Source: Prolixibacteraceae bacterium
GTDB lineage: Bacteria; Bacteroidota; Bacteroidia; Bacteroidales; Prolixibacteraceae
Reading direction: 5' to 3'
Length of the DNA: 64,000 nucleotides
Assembly: GCA_023229575.1 (NCBI GenBank)
Contig: JALNYZ010000006.1
Location: 124,001-188,000, forward strand
Made by a program: the position numbers and the translations under genes. Within the stretch, counting starts at the first letter, position 1; each line of letters begins with the position of its first letter. A model generated the notes under the pieces. It worked only from the letters and a program-made list of their open reading frames with translations, had not been told where the DNA came from and searched no databases. This document shows positions 8,078-18,116 of this stretch, in pieces.

Positions 8078-11000
8078 ATGATGACTAAAATCCACTTTCC
8101 CCTAAAGACCTTTTGGATAATCCCTGGATTGACCCTTTTCCTTTTTACCGGATGCAGCAAAGAACAAAAAAAAGAGATTAGCAAAATCAATGACTTTGCT
8201 TCCCTGCAATCCAAACTTCAGGATCCTCCCTCCGAATACCGCAGTGCGCCACTATGGGACTGGAACGACAAGATCACTGAAGAGGGGATAGATTTCCAGA
8301 TGAAGAAGTTCAAGGAGGGTGGCTTGGGTGGCATTTTTGTTCATCCACGACCCGGTTTGATCACGGAATACATCTCTGAAGATTGGCACCACCTCTTTGA
8401 TTATACGGTGAAAAAGGGTAAGGAACTCGGGATGAAAGTGTGGATCTATGACGAAAACAGTTACCCAAGCGGTTTTGCGGGGGGACATGTTCCTGCCGAA
8501 ATGATTGATTCATATACACATGGAACTGGTATGAGCTGTTTGGTTCAGGATACCCTCAAAACTGATACAACCAAATACGAAGTGGTTCTTAAACTGGAGA
8601 ACAATCAGTTCAAAGAGATCACCGCCAACCTCAAAGAGGAGCAGGGAAGGATAGGAAAATACTATCTTTTCACAAAAACATTTGCTAAAAAAGGTTACTG
8701 GATGGGGAATTTCCCTTATGTCGACCTGCTTTACAAAGGGGTAACCGAAAAATTCATGGAGGTGACCATGAAAGGCTACGAAAAGTACAACCAGGCAGAT
8801 TTTGGAAATACCTTGCATGGAATTTTCACCGATGAGCCCAACCTCGAGGCTGCGCTGGGAACAAGAACTTCCTACCGGTGGACCCCGGATCTTTTTCCTG
8901 AATTTCAAAAACGTTGGGGCTACGATCTGAGAATCAATCTTCCCTCTCTGGTAGAGGAAAAAGGCAACTGGAAGAAGGTCCGGCACGATTACTACACCAC
9001 ACTGCTCGAAATGTTTATTGACCGCTGGGCTAAACCCTGGAGCAAGTATTGCGAAGAAAACAAACTCCTCTGGACAGGCCACTACTGGGAGCATGGCTGG
9101 CCGAAACCAACCGACGGATCTGACGAGTCCTCCTTTTACCTTTATCATCAGCAACCTGGTGTTGATATGCTCGGAAACACCTATACGCCGAACGGTTTGG
9201 GAGGTCAATTTGGAAATACGCGGGCCATTCGCGAACTGCACAGCGCTGCCAACCAGGCAGGTCACGACCGAATGTTGAGTGAGACTTACGGAGGAGCAGG
9301 ATGGGAGATAAATTTCGCCAATTTCAAGCGATTGGTCGACTGGGAAGTTGTGTTGGGAGTCAACTTTGTCAACCAGCATCTCTCCTATTTCACCATCAAA
9401 GGGGTTCGCAAATTCGATTATCCGCCTAGTTTTTCTTACCACGAACCATGGTGGGAAAATTACAAACCCATGGGTGATTACATCGGACGAATCTCCATGG
9501 CCATGTCGACTGGTGAGCAAATCAATAAAACTCTGGTATTGCAACCCAATACTACTGCGTGGAGCTACTTTTCCAGGATCGTAAAAAATGCCACCATTGA
9601 CACGATCCAGGACAATTTCAAACACTTTGTCTTCCTACTTGAAAGGGCGCATTACGAATATGATCTTGGATCGGAATTGGTTTTACGAACCATCGGATCC
9701 GTCAAAAACGGAAAGTTGACTGTTGGGAAACGGGCATATGGTCTTGTTGTCATTCCCGCAACAATGGAAAATCTCGATCAGAATAGTTACAATCTGCTGA
9801 AGGAATTCCTGCTTCAGGGTGGCAAAATACTCTCTTTTACGCACAACATTCCCCGACTGGATGGGGTCGAAAGCAATCTGAACAACGAATTAATGACTGC
9901 CTTCTCCAAACAATGGAGTTTTTCAAATGCTCCTGATGATGATATAGCCAGGACTGCCCTGAGAGATCCTGATTTTGATATTACCGAGTCCCTGCCGCTC
10001 AAAGGTGAACTTTACCACCAGCGCAGAATCCTGAAAGATGGCGAACTGCTCTTCTTCGTAAACACCGATACCATTCAAAATGTCTCAGCCACAATCACTG
10101 GAAATGGCAAGAGCCTGATAAAGATGGATCTCAATGATGGAAGTTGCTCGGTGATTCCGGTGAAATCCGAAAATGGACAAATCACTTTCGACCTGGAACT
10201 GCCTCCCATCGGAAGTTCCCTCTATTTCCTGACCAAAACAAATACTTCGGCACTTTCAGCTTCATCTATTGCAGCAACTGCAACAGCCACGAATGGATCA
10301 GAAATGGCTGCTGAAAACCCGGTATCGGAGCAAGTAGAAACTACAGTGAAGCAGGAGGCCGACAACGTTCTGGTTCTCGACTTCCTGGATTTAAAGGGAA
10401 AAAAAATCGACTTAAAGGAGACCTACTTTATGAAAGCCATGCACCAGCTTTACGATAGCAGCGGATTCAAAATGGGCAATCCCTGGCAACATAAGATTCA
10501 ATATAAACAAGATTACATGGCGCTGGACACTTTTAAAACCGGATCAGGTTTTGAGGTGAACTACCATTTCAATGTCGCTGCCCGGGCAGATTTAAATGCT
10601 CTTTCGGGGCTTGATGCAGTGATCGAACGCCCCAAATTATGGGATCTCTATCTCAACGGCGCCAAACTCGCTAAATCGGACAAATGGTGGATCGACCGCG
10701 AATTCTTCCGTTTCCCGGTAGGAGCTCATCTCAAAACTGGTGAGAATATCCTCACGCTGAAAGCAGAAAAAATGTCTGTACATGCAGAAATCATGCCTGC
10801 ATATCTTGTGGGCGACTTCAAATTGACCCCGCTCAAACAAGGCTTCGAAGTGACCAGCGGAACCATCCATACTTTGGGTTCATGGAAAGCACAAGGTTTT
10901 CCATTCTATTCCCAAAAGGTAATGTACACACAGAAATACAAAACGCTGCAATCCGGGAAATCCTATAAACTCAAACTGAACCGCTGGAACGGGACGATGG

Positions 11001-11281
11001 CGGTGGTCTACCTGAATGGAGTCAAAACGGGTTTGATTACAACTCCTCCATTTGAAATTAATCTTCCGCTAAACCTAAAAACTAATGAAAATACCGTCTC
11101 TGTTGAGGTTATAGGAAGTTTGAAAAACACCTTCGGTTTTCTGTACAAAAGCAGTGCAGGCAGATGGATCATTGGTCCGGGAGATTGGGATGTCGCACCC
11201 GAGTCTCTTCCTTCACTGAGTCAATATTTCCTTATTGATTATGGATTGTTCGAACCCTTCAGCCTCATTTCGATAAATTGA
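8078..11281 (+). CDS. GH106-like glycosyl hydrolase lipoprotein (alpha-L-rhamnosidase type)
   Basis: 1067 residues. The N-terminus is a lipoprotein signal peptide ending in FTGC, so the protein is probably anchored in a membrane and acts in the periplasm or at the surface. The region SAPLWDWN...GGLGGIFVHPRPGL and the later IYDENSYPSGFAGG are typical of the large GH106-like family, which includes alpha-L-rhamnosidases. The C-terminal ~300 residues look like galactose-binding/GH2 sugar-binding beta-sandwiches. The ATG at 8078 is followed at once by another (8081), so the start may be one codon later. The substrate is inferred: rhamnose-containing pectin or polysaccharide. No SusC/SusD pair is adjacent. 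Confidence 0.85.
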   Translation: MMTKIHFPLKTFWIIPGLTLFLFTGCSKEQKKEISKINDFASLQSKLQDPPSEYRSAPLWDWNDKITEEGIDFQMKKFKEGGLGGIFVHPRPGLITEYISEDWHHLFDYTVKKGKELGMKVWIYDENSYPSGFAGGHVPAEMIDSYTHGTGMSCLVQDTLKTDTTKYEVVLKLENNQFKEITANLKEEQGRIGKYYLFTKTFAKKGYWMGNFPYVDLLYKGVTEKFMEVTMKGYEKYNQADFGNTLHGIFTDEPNLEAALGTRTSYRWTPDLFPEFQKRWGYDLRINLPSLVEEKGNWKKVRHDYYTTLLEMFIDRWAKPWSKYCEENKLLWTGHYWEHGWPKPTDGSDESSFYLYHQQPGVDMLGNTYTPNGLGGQFGNTRAIRELHSAANQAGHDRMLSETYGGAGWEINFANFKRLVDWEVVLGVNFVNQHLSYFTIKGVRKFDYPPSFSYHEPWWENYKPMGDYIGRISMAMSTGEQINKTLVLQPNTTAWSYFSRIVKNATIDTIQDNFKHFVFLLERAHYEYDLGSELVLRTIGSVKNGKLTVGKRAYGLVVIPATMENLDQNSYNLLKEFLLQGGKILSFTHNIPRLDGVESNLNNELMTAFSKQWSFSNAPDDDIARTALRDPDFDITESLPLKGELYHQRRILKDGELLFFVNTDTIQNVSATITGNGKSLIKMDLNDGSCSVIPVKSENGQITFDLELPPIGSSLYFLTKTNTSALSASSIAATATATNGSEMAAENPVSEQVETTVKQEADNVLVLDFLDLKGKKIDLKETYFMKAMHQLYDSSGFKMGNPWQHKIQYKQDYMALDTFKTGSGFEVNYHFNVAARADLNALSGLDAVIERPKLWDLYLNGAKLAKSDKWWIDREFFRFPVGAHLKTGENILTLKAEKMSVHAEIMPAYLVGDFKLTPLKQGFEVTSGTIHTLGSWKAQGFPFYSQKVMYTQKYKTLQSGKSYKLKLNRWNGTMAVVYLNGVKTGLITTPPFEINLPLNLKTNENTVSVEVIGSLKNTFGFLYKSSAGRWIIGPGDWDVAPESLPSLSQYFLIDYGLFEPFSLISIN

Positions 11282-11288
11282 AACATTT

Positions 11289-11354
11289 CCCTTCGACTAC
11301 GTTCAGGGACCGGTGACTTTTCAAACATTTTAAACATCATAAACATTTCAAACA
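11289..11354 (+). repeat. 66-bp leader repeat, copy 1
   Basis: Begins CCCTTCGACTACGTTCAGGG and ends CATTTCAAACA. It matches 20227-20292 at 63 of 66 positions by eye. It lies 12 nt before the ATG of the HAD gene and would therefore form most of its 5' leader. The first 20 nt could fold as a CCCT/AGGG hairpin. Confidence 0.85.
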
Positions 11355-11366
11355 TTTGCAGTTTTT

Positions 11367-11993
11367 ATGCTTGAAAATATAATTTTTGATCTTGGAGGCG
11401 CACTCCTGAATATTGATACGAGCCAAACCAGGACAGCCTTTGCCAGGCTCGGTTGGAATGAGGGCGATTGGAAAGGCATTAACCAGGCTGGTAACCTGAT
11501 TTTTGAAAATCTCGAAATTGGGCTGGATACTCCGGCCCTTTTCAGGGAGAAAATCAGGGAGCTTCTGCCTTCCTATCCAACAGATGCTGAAATTGATGAT
11601 GCCTGGAATGCAATGCTGCTGGATTTTCCAATTGAAAGGGTCAATTATCTGACCAGTTTAAAAAGCAAATACCGGTTGTTTCTTTTGAGTAATACCAACG
11701 AATTGCACTTTCAAAGATTCAGGAATATTTTTGAAGGGAGTTTTGGTTATTCCATCGATCTGCTATTCGAAAAGTGCTATTATTCGCATGAAATAGGTCA
11801 CAGAAAACCTAATCCCGAGGCTTTTGAAGTGGTTTTGGCAGATGCCGGACTGGATCCGGGAAAGACCCTGTTTGTAGACGATCTGAAACTCAATACCGAG
11901 ACAGCCGAAAAACTTGGGTTGAAAGTTCTTCACATTGAGGCAGGGACATTGATGGAAAGACTACCTGAATTCCTTGAAAAAACAGATTCCTAA
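11367..11993 (+). CDS. HAD-superfamily hydrolase (YihX-like)
   Basis: 208 residues. Motif I is FDLGGALLNID; the first Asp is the nucleophile, and Gly in place of the second Asp is normal for the YihX-like branch (DLGN/DLGG). Motif II (LLSNTN) and motif III/IV (HRKPNPEAF, LFVDDLKLN) are present. Probably a small phosphatase acting on a sugar phosphate or similar; the substrate cannot be read. Its leader is the 66-bp repeat also found before comF. Confidence 0.87.
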   Translation: MLENIIFDLGGALLNIDTSQTRTAFARLGWNEGDWKGINQAGNLIFENLEIGLDTPALFREKIRELLPSYPTDAEIDDAWNAMLLDFPIERVNYLTSLKSKYRLFLLSNTNELHFQRFRNIFEGSFGYSIDLLFEKCYYSHEIGHRKPNPEAFEVVLADAGLDPGKTLFVDDLKLNTETAEKLGLKVLHIEAGTLMERLPEFLEKTDS

Positions 11994-12344
11994 CCTCCTG
12001 AAAACAATTCTATATTTTCCAATTTTATCTCCTTTCCGTCCGAAACCAGGCAATCGCTTTTTTCTATTCGCTACCGCGGACGGTCATCCATCGTCATCTC
12101 CAAACCCCGGGTTCCGCTTCGCTCCACCCGGGGCTACAAATATGCCGCCACTATGTTGTTGGATTTGTGAGAATGCTCCATTATAGTCAAAAAAACCCAA
12201 GCCTTTCCAAATATCATATTTCCCAATTATCACATCTTCAAATCAACAAATCAGCACATCCTCTTGACTTCTAGTCTCTTAGTCTTCCGTCATCCTAGTC
12301 GTCCCAGTCGTCTCCGTCTTTCCGTCGTCCCAATCATCCGCTCG
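11994..12344. other. Intergenic, low-complexity pyrimidine-rich
   Basis: No gene is seen. The stretch 12270-12350 is built from variants of GTCGTCCCAGTCGTC/TCCGTC, a degenerate C/T-rich satellite-like sequence. Around 12100-12137, CCCCGGGTTCCGCTTCGCT and CCACCCGGGG could form a hairpin between the convergent HAD and ispG genes. Confidence 0.5.
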
Positions 12345-14219
12345 TCACTCCTTCCTTTTCGGCTCCTTCCACTCTCCACTCTCTTTGATCAGTTTTTTCA
12401 ACTCCTCAACTGCGCGCTCGGTAGAAACATGCCGTTCTATCAATTTCTGTCCTTTGTAGAGGTTGATAGTTCCTTTTCCTGCTCCAACATATCCATAATC
12501 AACGTCTCCCATCTCGCCAGGACCATTAACCACACACCCCATTACCCCGATCTTAAGATTTTTAAGGTGGCAGAAATTTCTTTTGATCTCAGCAACGGTA
12601 TCCCTCAGATCAAACAGGGTGCGGCCACAACCGGGACAAGAGATAAATTCCGTTTTGGTTACCCTCATGCGGCTGGCCTGCAGGATGCCAAAAGACAAAT
12701 TTTTCAACTCATTGTAACCAATGTTCCCTTCGTTGGAAATCATGATACCATCCCCGTATCCGTCGATAAAAAGTCCTCCCAGATCTGTACATGCAGCCAG
12801 CAATAACTCCTCATAACTGTTTTTTCGGTAGGAACGGTGCAGAATAACCGGGATTTTGCATATATGCGCATCCAGTTCCATGAAAAAAGCACGCATTTCA
12901 GCAAAACTATTCAGGTTGTTGCTCTCCATGATCAAGACCATTTTCCGCTCTCTCTTCAGTTTCTCAATGGTTTCCGGATTCCTCTCCTTGAAGCGGTCGT
13001 ATTCCGCCTTGTTGACACGAACAAATCGCATCAGGTTGGCATAGAAGTCGTTGTACAAATATTCTTCCAATGTCAGAATGGGATACTCCTTACCGGATCT
13101 ATCCAGAATCTGCTTCCCGTCATAAAAGTATTCGGGCTCGGTCCCGGAGCTGATGGTTTTGATCTCATCGAGACCGTAATTGCTCAAATTGGCAATTACT
13201 ACAACAGGCTTTTTACCTCCAATATCGTTAACCGGCCGGTTTGAACGCCTTTCATATTCAAACGGATTGGTTTGGGCAACCAGCGGTGCAGCTATCGGGG
13301 CATGAAATTCACGATCTTTGAAAACATTTACCAGTTTTCGGGCAAAAGGAATTTCTTCTGCCGGATCCTCTGTTAATGAAACCCGAATGGTATCACCAAT
13401 CCCGTCCGCGAGCAATGCCCCTGAGCCAACAGCCGACTTAATACGACCGTCTTCCCCCTCCCCCGCTTCGGTAACACCGATATGGAAAGGAAAATTCATC
13501 TCTTCAAGCCTCATCCTGTAATTCATCAGCCTGACCGTATAAACCATGATACGGGTGTTGCTTGACTTTATGGAAATGACAATGTTGTGATAATCTTCTG
13601 CCTTGCAAATCCTCAGAAACTCCATCACCGACTCTACAATACCAGCCGGAGTATCTCCATACCTGCTCATGATCCTATCAGAAAGGGAGCCCTGGTTGGC
13701 ACCAATTCTCAGGGCAATTCCCCGCTCTTTACAGGCACGTATAAATGGGATAAAGCGCTCTTCAATCTTCTTTAATTCCTGCCGATACTCTTCATCCGTG
13801 TAATTATACTGAACGAATACAGCCCGCTTATCATAGAAATTTCCAGGATTGATCCTTACTTTGCATACATTCCTGATCGCAATCTCAGCAGCCGACGGGT
13901 TAAAATGGATATCAGCACACAACGGTTGTGAATATCCTCTTCGATCAAGCTCATTCCGGATATTGATAAGATTTTCTGCTTCACGGATTCCCTGAACAGT
14001 TACTCGTACCAAATCTGCACCTGCATCAATGATCCTGATAATCTGATTAACCGTCCTTTCAGTATCATTGGTATCGGTATCTGTCATGGATTGAATCCTG
14101 ACCGGATAACCGGAACCCATGTTTACCGGACCAATGCTGACTGTGGCTGTCTCCTGGCGTTTGTAATGCAGCAAATTATCTATGAAGTTAAAACTTTGAT
14201 TCATACGCAAATAATCCAT
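12345..14219 (-). CDS. ispG: 4-hydroxy-3-methylbut-2-enyl diphosphate synthase (long Bacteroidota form)
   Basis: 624 residues from the ATG at 14219; in-frame ATGs at 14294, 14255 and 14204 are alternatives, and family similarity (HYKRQETATVSIG) begins just after 14204. The N-terminal TIM barrel has RIQSMTDTDT. The long middle insertion is typical of Bacteroidota, Chlamydia and plant IspG. The C-terminal [4Fe-4S] domain has SCPGCGRTLFDL and GCVVNGPGEM, with the cluster cysteines. It performs the penultimate step of the MEP isoprenoid pathway. Divergent from gldA. Confidence 0.95.
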   Translation of the reverse strand: MDYLRMNQSFNFIDNLLHYKRQETATVSIGPVNMGSGYPVRIQSMTDTDTNDTERTVNQIIRIIDAGADLVRVTVQGIREAENLINIRNELDRRGYSQPLCADIHFNPSAAEIAIRNVCKVRINPGNFYDKRAVFVQYNYTDEEYRQELKKIEERFIPFIRACKERGIALRIGANQGSLSDRIMSRYGDTPAGIVESVMEFLRICKAEDYHNIVISIKSSNTRIMVYTVRLMNYRMRLEEMNFPFHIGVTEAGEGEDGRIKSAVGSGALLADGIGDTIRVSLTEDPAEEIPFARKLVNVFKDREFHAPIAAPLVAQTNPFEYERRSNRPVNDIGGKKPVVVIANLSNYGLDEIKTISSGTEPEYFYDGKQILDRSGKEYPILTLEEYLYNDFYANLMRFVRVNKAEYDRFKERNPETIEKLKRERKMVLIMESNNLNSFAEMRAFFMELDAHICKIPVILHRSYRKNSYEELLLAACTDLGGLFIDGYGDGIMISNEGNIGYNELKNLSFGILQASRMRVTKTEFISCPGCGRTLFDLRDTVAEIKRNFCHLKNLKIGVMGCVVNGPGEMGDVDYGYVGAGKGTINLYKGQKLIERHVSTERAVEELKKLIKESGEWKEPKRKE

Positions 14220-14341
14220 TTTGTATGATTCCCGAACCACCGGGCTAAAAGACATGAAAAAAAAGATTTGGTTTTTAGTAATAGAAAGTATCAATCAGGC
14301 GTACCACATCTTACTTGTCAAATCTTTCCTTATAATCAAGG

Positions 14342-14349
14342 CAAATTTA
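14342..14349 (-). promoter_or_regulatory. Candidate -7 box for ispG
   Basis: On the minus strand this reads TAAATTTG, a TAnnTTTG match, about 120 nt before the preferred ispG start. No confident -33 box. Confidence 0.35.
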
Positions 14350-14364
14350 TCCTTTTATTTTGAA

Positions 14365-14372
14365 TAAATTTG
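14365..14372 (+). promoter_or_regulatory. Candidate -7 box for gldA
   Basis: TAAATTTG lies 18 nt upstream of the gldA ATG, giving a very short leader. No clear -33 box. Confidence 0.35.
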
Positions 14373-14390
14373 ATCCAAAATTTCAACTAC

Positions 14391-15296
14391 ATGTCTGTTA
14401 TTGTTGAAGATGTTTCTAAAAGCTATGGGATTCAGCTTGCGCTCGATAAAATATCATTTTCGGTCGAATCCGGAAGCATCATGGGAATACTGGGGCCAAA
14501 TGGCGCCGGAAAATCTACCCTTCTGAAAATCGTTTCCGGCTATCTCCGCTCTTCTTCCGGTTCGGTAAAGATCAATGATCTGAAAGTTGATCCTGAAAAT
14601 CCTGAAATAAAGAAATCCATTGGATACCTTCCCGAAAATAATCCGCTTTATACCGATCTTTATGTTCAGGAATATCTAAGCCTGGTAGCCGGAATTTACA
14701 AAATCCCGGACAGCCATAGCAGGATCAAAGAGATGATTGACATGACCGGATTGGGTTCAGAGGTATTTAAAAAAATAGGTGCTTTGTCAAAAGGATATCG
14801 CCAAAGGGTTGGACTGGCACAAGCAATGCTTCATGATCCGGCATTGCTGATCCTGGACGAGCCAACTTCCGGTCTTGATCCTGCCCAACTGGTCGAAATC
14901 CGACAGCTTATCCGCAACATCAGCAGCAATAAAACGGTATTGTTTTCCACTCACATCATGCAGGAGGTAGAAGCTGTCTGCGATAAGGTACTCATTCTGA
15001 ACCAAGGTAAAGTGGTTGCCCTCGAAACGCCCGAAAAAATAAAAAAGTTAACTTATCAGAAAACAAGGAAGATTCTGGTAGAATATGGTGAAGCTGTTCC
15101 TGTCCAACTATTAAACTCCATGAAAGGCGTCATGAGAACTGAACAACTCGATAGCAATAAATTTTTGGTATATACTTCAGGTGATGATCTCAGACCTCTA
15201 CTTTTCGCCCATGCGGTAAAAAACAATCTGATACTTCTCACCCTCTATGAACAAGAGTCTACCATGGAACATAGTTTTCTGGAACTCGTTAAATAA
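14391..15296 (+). CDS. gldA: ABC transporter ATP-binding protein GldA-like
   Basis: 301 residues from the ATG at 14391 (an upstream TTG frame adds seven residues but is unlikely). Walker A GPNGAGKST, signature LSKGYRQRVGLAQ, Walker B LLILDEPTSGLDP and the switch His (STHIM) are all present. It closely resembles GldA, the ATPase of the GldA-GldF-GldG exporter linked to gliding motility in Flavobacteria. The gldF/gldG genes are not adjacent, so a gliding role should not be assumed; many non-gliding Bacteroidota carry GldA. Confidence 0.85.
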   Translation: MSVIVEDVSKSYGIQLALDKISFSVESGSIMGILGPNGAGKSTLLKIVSGYLRSSSGSVKINDLKVDPENPEIKKSIGYLPENNPLYTDLYVQEYLSLVAGIYKIPDSHSRIKEMIDMTGLGSEVFKKIGALSKGYRQRVGLAQAMLHDPALLILDEPTSGLDPAQLVEIRQLIRNISSNKTVLFSTHIMQEVEAVCDKVLILNQGKVVALETPEKIKKLTYQKTRKILVEYGEAVPVQLLNSMKGVMRTEQLDSNKFLVYTSGDDLRPLLFAHAVKNNLILLTLYEQESTMEHSFLELVK

Positions 15297-15315
15297 AATA
15301 GATAACTATTAACAG

Positions 15316-17964
15316 ATGAAAATTTCAATCCTTCTTTTACTGGTGATACTCTCAGGTTCTATTTTCTTGCAGGCGCAAACTGCAAAAAGGACCAAAGGTC
15401 AAAGTAAATACCTTAGTAGCTACGATAATAAAACCCTTGCACCAGGTCAAACACCCGTGCTGCTTCCTTACAACCGCTGGATTGATCCGGCTGGCACACA
15501 AATTATCTTTGGGAACAGGGAACTGGAAAATCATGCCTTGGATGTAGCGCTTTCACCAGATGAAAAGTGGTTGGCCATCGAAGGTCGTTACGAAGTTGTG
15601 ATTGTGGATGCAGCTTCGAAAAAAATTGTCTCAACTTTCCAACTGAGCGAATATTTCAAAAATCAGGTTCAAATGAATTCTTTTTCAGGGATTTGCTGGC
15701 GACAAGAAGGTGAATTGGCCCAGCTTTTCTGGGGAGCAGGCGGTAAGGATGGCTCAGGTATGGTTAAAGCAACCTGGGCAAAGGGAAAAATTCAGTATGC
15801 CGAATATATCCCAATTGAGAAAGAATCTCCCGCCAAACTATCACTGGTTAACGAGGTTCTCTACCGCAATGAGTCCGGAATTCCCGCGCTTTATATGGTT
15901 GCAAATGGCAACAACACAGTGATCAAAATGAATCCTGATACTAAAAAAATCAGTTGGACCACACATGTTGGGGTCGCTCCATTTGGAATCACCATGGCAA
16001 ATGGGAAAATTTATGTTACCAACTGGGCAGGAAATCAGCCAGAGGCCAATGATCCGAAGGTGGCGGGGGTTCCATGGGGGAGCGCCAAGGTGAATGACCA
16101 GAACGGCGCTACCCGTGAAGGGACTGTCTCTGTTCTGGATCCAACCACCGGTGAGGTAATAAAAACCATCCCGGTAGGTTTGCATCCAAACGACCTGATT
16201 CGTTCATCCAATGAAAAATTTGTCTATGTCTCCAATGCAAACAGCGATCAGGTCAGTGTGATTTCAACGATAAACGATAAGGTTTCCGAGACAATATCTG
16301 TGAGACTCAATGCAGAAGAGAATTCATACTGGGGTGATTCACCCAATGGACTCGCGCTATCGAAAGACAACAAGACACTATATGTTTGCAATGGACTTGA
16401 CAATGCCCTGGCAGTAGTTTCCCTGGGACAAAAGTCAGCGGTCAGTTCATCCGAAGCGGAAAGTCAGGTTACCGGATATATTCCAACTGGGGCCTACCCG
16501 GCTGCCGCAGCAGTTTCAAATGAAAACCTCATTTATGTGGCCAATCTCGAAGCTTCGGGCTCTTCAGTTCCATTTTATACGGAGGGATCCAAAAAACCAA
16601 AATACAACTCACATAAAGAGATGGCATCCGTATCAGTTATTCCGATTCCTGACAAAAAGGTGCTAAAAAATTATACGGAAAGGGTAGAGGCTTCTAATTT
16701 TCAATTCAGACTGGATCTGACGGCAAAACTCCCCAGAAAAAACAGAGCGCCCGTTCCGGTTCCGGAAAGAGTTGGCGAGCCATCGGTGATCAAGCACATT
16801 CTCTATGTCATCAAAGAGAACAGGACCTATGATCAGGTTTTGGGTGACATGAAAAAGGGAGACGGCGATTCGAGCCTGACCGTGTACGGAAGAAAGGTTA
16901 CTCCGAATTCCCACCAGCTAAGCGATCAGTACCTTTTGTTTGACAATTATTATGCATCGGGGAAATGTTCGGCAGAAGGACATCAGTGGACAGATGCTTC
17001 CATTGTAACAGATTATGTCGAAAAATCTGTTCGGGCCTGGCCCCGCAGCTATCCGCATGTTCAATATGATGCCCTTGTTTACTCCCCAACCGGTTTTATC
17101 TGGGACAACGCTTTGGCGCACGGCAAAAAAGTGCGGATTTACGGGGAAGCCTGCCTATGTGATTTCGGGCCCAATCAAAGCTGGAGTACGATCTACCGGG
17201 ATTTCCTCGACCACAAAAAACTTGAATTCAAGAATAAAACGACCATTCAACCTGTTGAGCCAATTTTAAGTCAGAATTTCCCCTCCTCCGACAATCATCT
17301 GGTCTCTGATGTGCAAAGGGCTGACTTGTTCATCAAGGAGTTGCAGGAATATGAAAAACTAGATGGTGATCAATTACCCGAACTGATGGTGATGGCGCTT
17401 TCCAATGACCATACCTCCGGAACACGTCCCGGTCTTCCAACCCCCCGTGCCATGGTTGCCGACAATGATCTTGCCCTCGGACAAATTGTTGAAGCCCTTT
17501 CCAAAAGTAAATACTGGAAGAATACGGCAGTATTTGTGACTGAAGATGATTCGCAGGATGGTTGGGACCATGTTTCGGCTTACCGGACTATCGGTATGAT
17601 CATAAGTCCGTATACCAGGAGTGCCAGCACCATTCATACCAATTACAACCAGGTCTCTATGGTAAGGACAATCGAACAGATACTTGGAATTCCTCCAATG
17701 AATGTGATGGATGCCACTGCCATGCCAATGTTCGATTGTTTCTCCACAAAGTCAGACATCACGCCCTACAAGTCCCTTAAAAACGAAATACCTTTGGACG
17801 AGATGAATCCTGATCTTCGCAGCCTAAAGGGTACTGCCCTTCATTATGCCAAAAGAAGCATGGAGCCTCAGTTTGATGGGATTGATGATGGTGATGAAGA
17901 TCTTTTTAACCGGATCTTGTGGTTTGCGGCCAAAGGGAAAACCCCCTATCCTCGCATGAAATAG
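15316..17964 (+). CDS. Secreted beta-propeller plus alkaline-phosphatase-like phosphoesterase
   Basis: 882 residues with a signal peptide (cleavage near residue 20). Residues about 60-450 carry YncE/YVTN-type propeller blades (KIYVTNWAG, KFVYVSNANSDQVSVIST, KTLYVCNGLDNALAVVS). Residues about 480-860 are a phosphoesterase of the AcpA/phospholipase C type, with VIKENRTYDQVLGD, NDHTSGTRPG and FVTEDDSQDGWDHVS containing likely metal ligands. Known as bifunctional YncE family/alkaline phosphatase family proteins. Probably periplasmic, acting on phosphomonoesters or phosphodiesters. Confidence 0.85.
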   Translation: MKISILLLLVILSGSIFLQAQTAKRTKGQSKYLSSYDNKTLAPGQTPVLLPYNRWIDPAGTQIIFGNRELENHALDVALSPDEKWLAIEGRYEVVIVDAASKKIVSTFQLSEYFKNQVQMNSFSGICWRQEGELAQLFWGAGGKDGSGMVKATWAKGKIQYAEYIPIEKESPAKLSLVNEVLYRNESGIPALYMVANGNNTVIKMNPDTKKISWTTHVGVAPFGITMANGKIYVTNWAGNQPEANDPKVAGVPWGSAKVNDQNGATREGTVSVLDPTTGEVIKTIPVGLHPNDLIRSSNEKFVYVSNANSDQVSVISTINDKVSETISVRLNAEENSYWGDSPNGLALSKDNKTLYVCNGLDNALAVVSLGQKSAVSSSEAESQVTGYIPTGAYPAAAAVSNENLIYVANLEASGSSVPFYTEGSKKPKYNSHKEMASVSVIPIPDKKVLKNYTERVEASNFQFRLDLTAKLPRKNRAPVPVPERVGEPSVIKHILYVIKENRTYDQVLGDMKKGDGDSSLTVYGRKVTPNSHQLSDQYLLFDNYYASGKCSAEGHQWTDASIVTDYVEKSVRAWPRSYPHVQYDALVYSPTGFIWDNALAHGKKVRIYGEACLCDFGPNQSWSTIYRDFLDHKKLEFKNKTTIQPVEPILSQNFPSSDNHLVSDVQRADLFIKELQEYEKLDGDQLPELMVMALSNDHTSGTRPGLPTPRAMVADNDLALGQIVEALSKSKYWKNTAVFVTEDDSQDGWDHVSAYRTIGMIISPYTRSASTIHTNYNQVSMVRTIEQILGIPPMNVMDATAMPMFDCFSTKSDITPYKSLKNEIPLDEMNPDLRSLKGTALHYAKRSMEPQFDGIDDGDEDLFNRILWFAAKGKTPYPRMK

Positions 17965-17969
17965 TGAAT

Positions 17970-18085
17970 AAAGTGCCTAAAGTATTTAAAGTGCCTAAAG
18001 TTAAGGACTCTCAATATCTGTTCACATTAGCAAAATAGCGAAGTACTCTAGGCACTTTAGCGCACTTTAGACACTTTAGGCACTT
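17970..18085. repeat. Imperfect inverted repeat of GTGCCTAAAG units
   Basis: The left arm (17970-18000) holds two direct copies of AAAGTGCCTAAAG. The right arm (18047-18085) holds complementary CACTTTAG units (TAGGCACTTTAG, GCACTTTAG, ACACTTTAGGCACTT). The transcript could form a long imperfect hairpin starting only 5 bp after the phosphoesterase stop and ending just upstream of the metK promoter. It may act as a terminator-like structure or be a small mobile palindrome. Confidence 0.75.
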
Positions 18086-18114
18086 GTATATTAAAAGAAA
18101 TAATTTTACATTTG
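18084..18114 (+). promoter_or_regulatory. Candidate metK promoter
   Basis: TTG at 18084-18086 and TACATTTG at 18107-18114 are 20 nt apart, the normal spacing for the Bacteroidota -33/-7 pair. Transcription would begin near 18119-18121, exactly at the start of the structured leader described next. Confidence 0.6.
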
Positions 18115-18116
18115 TG

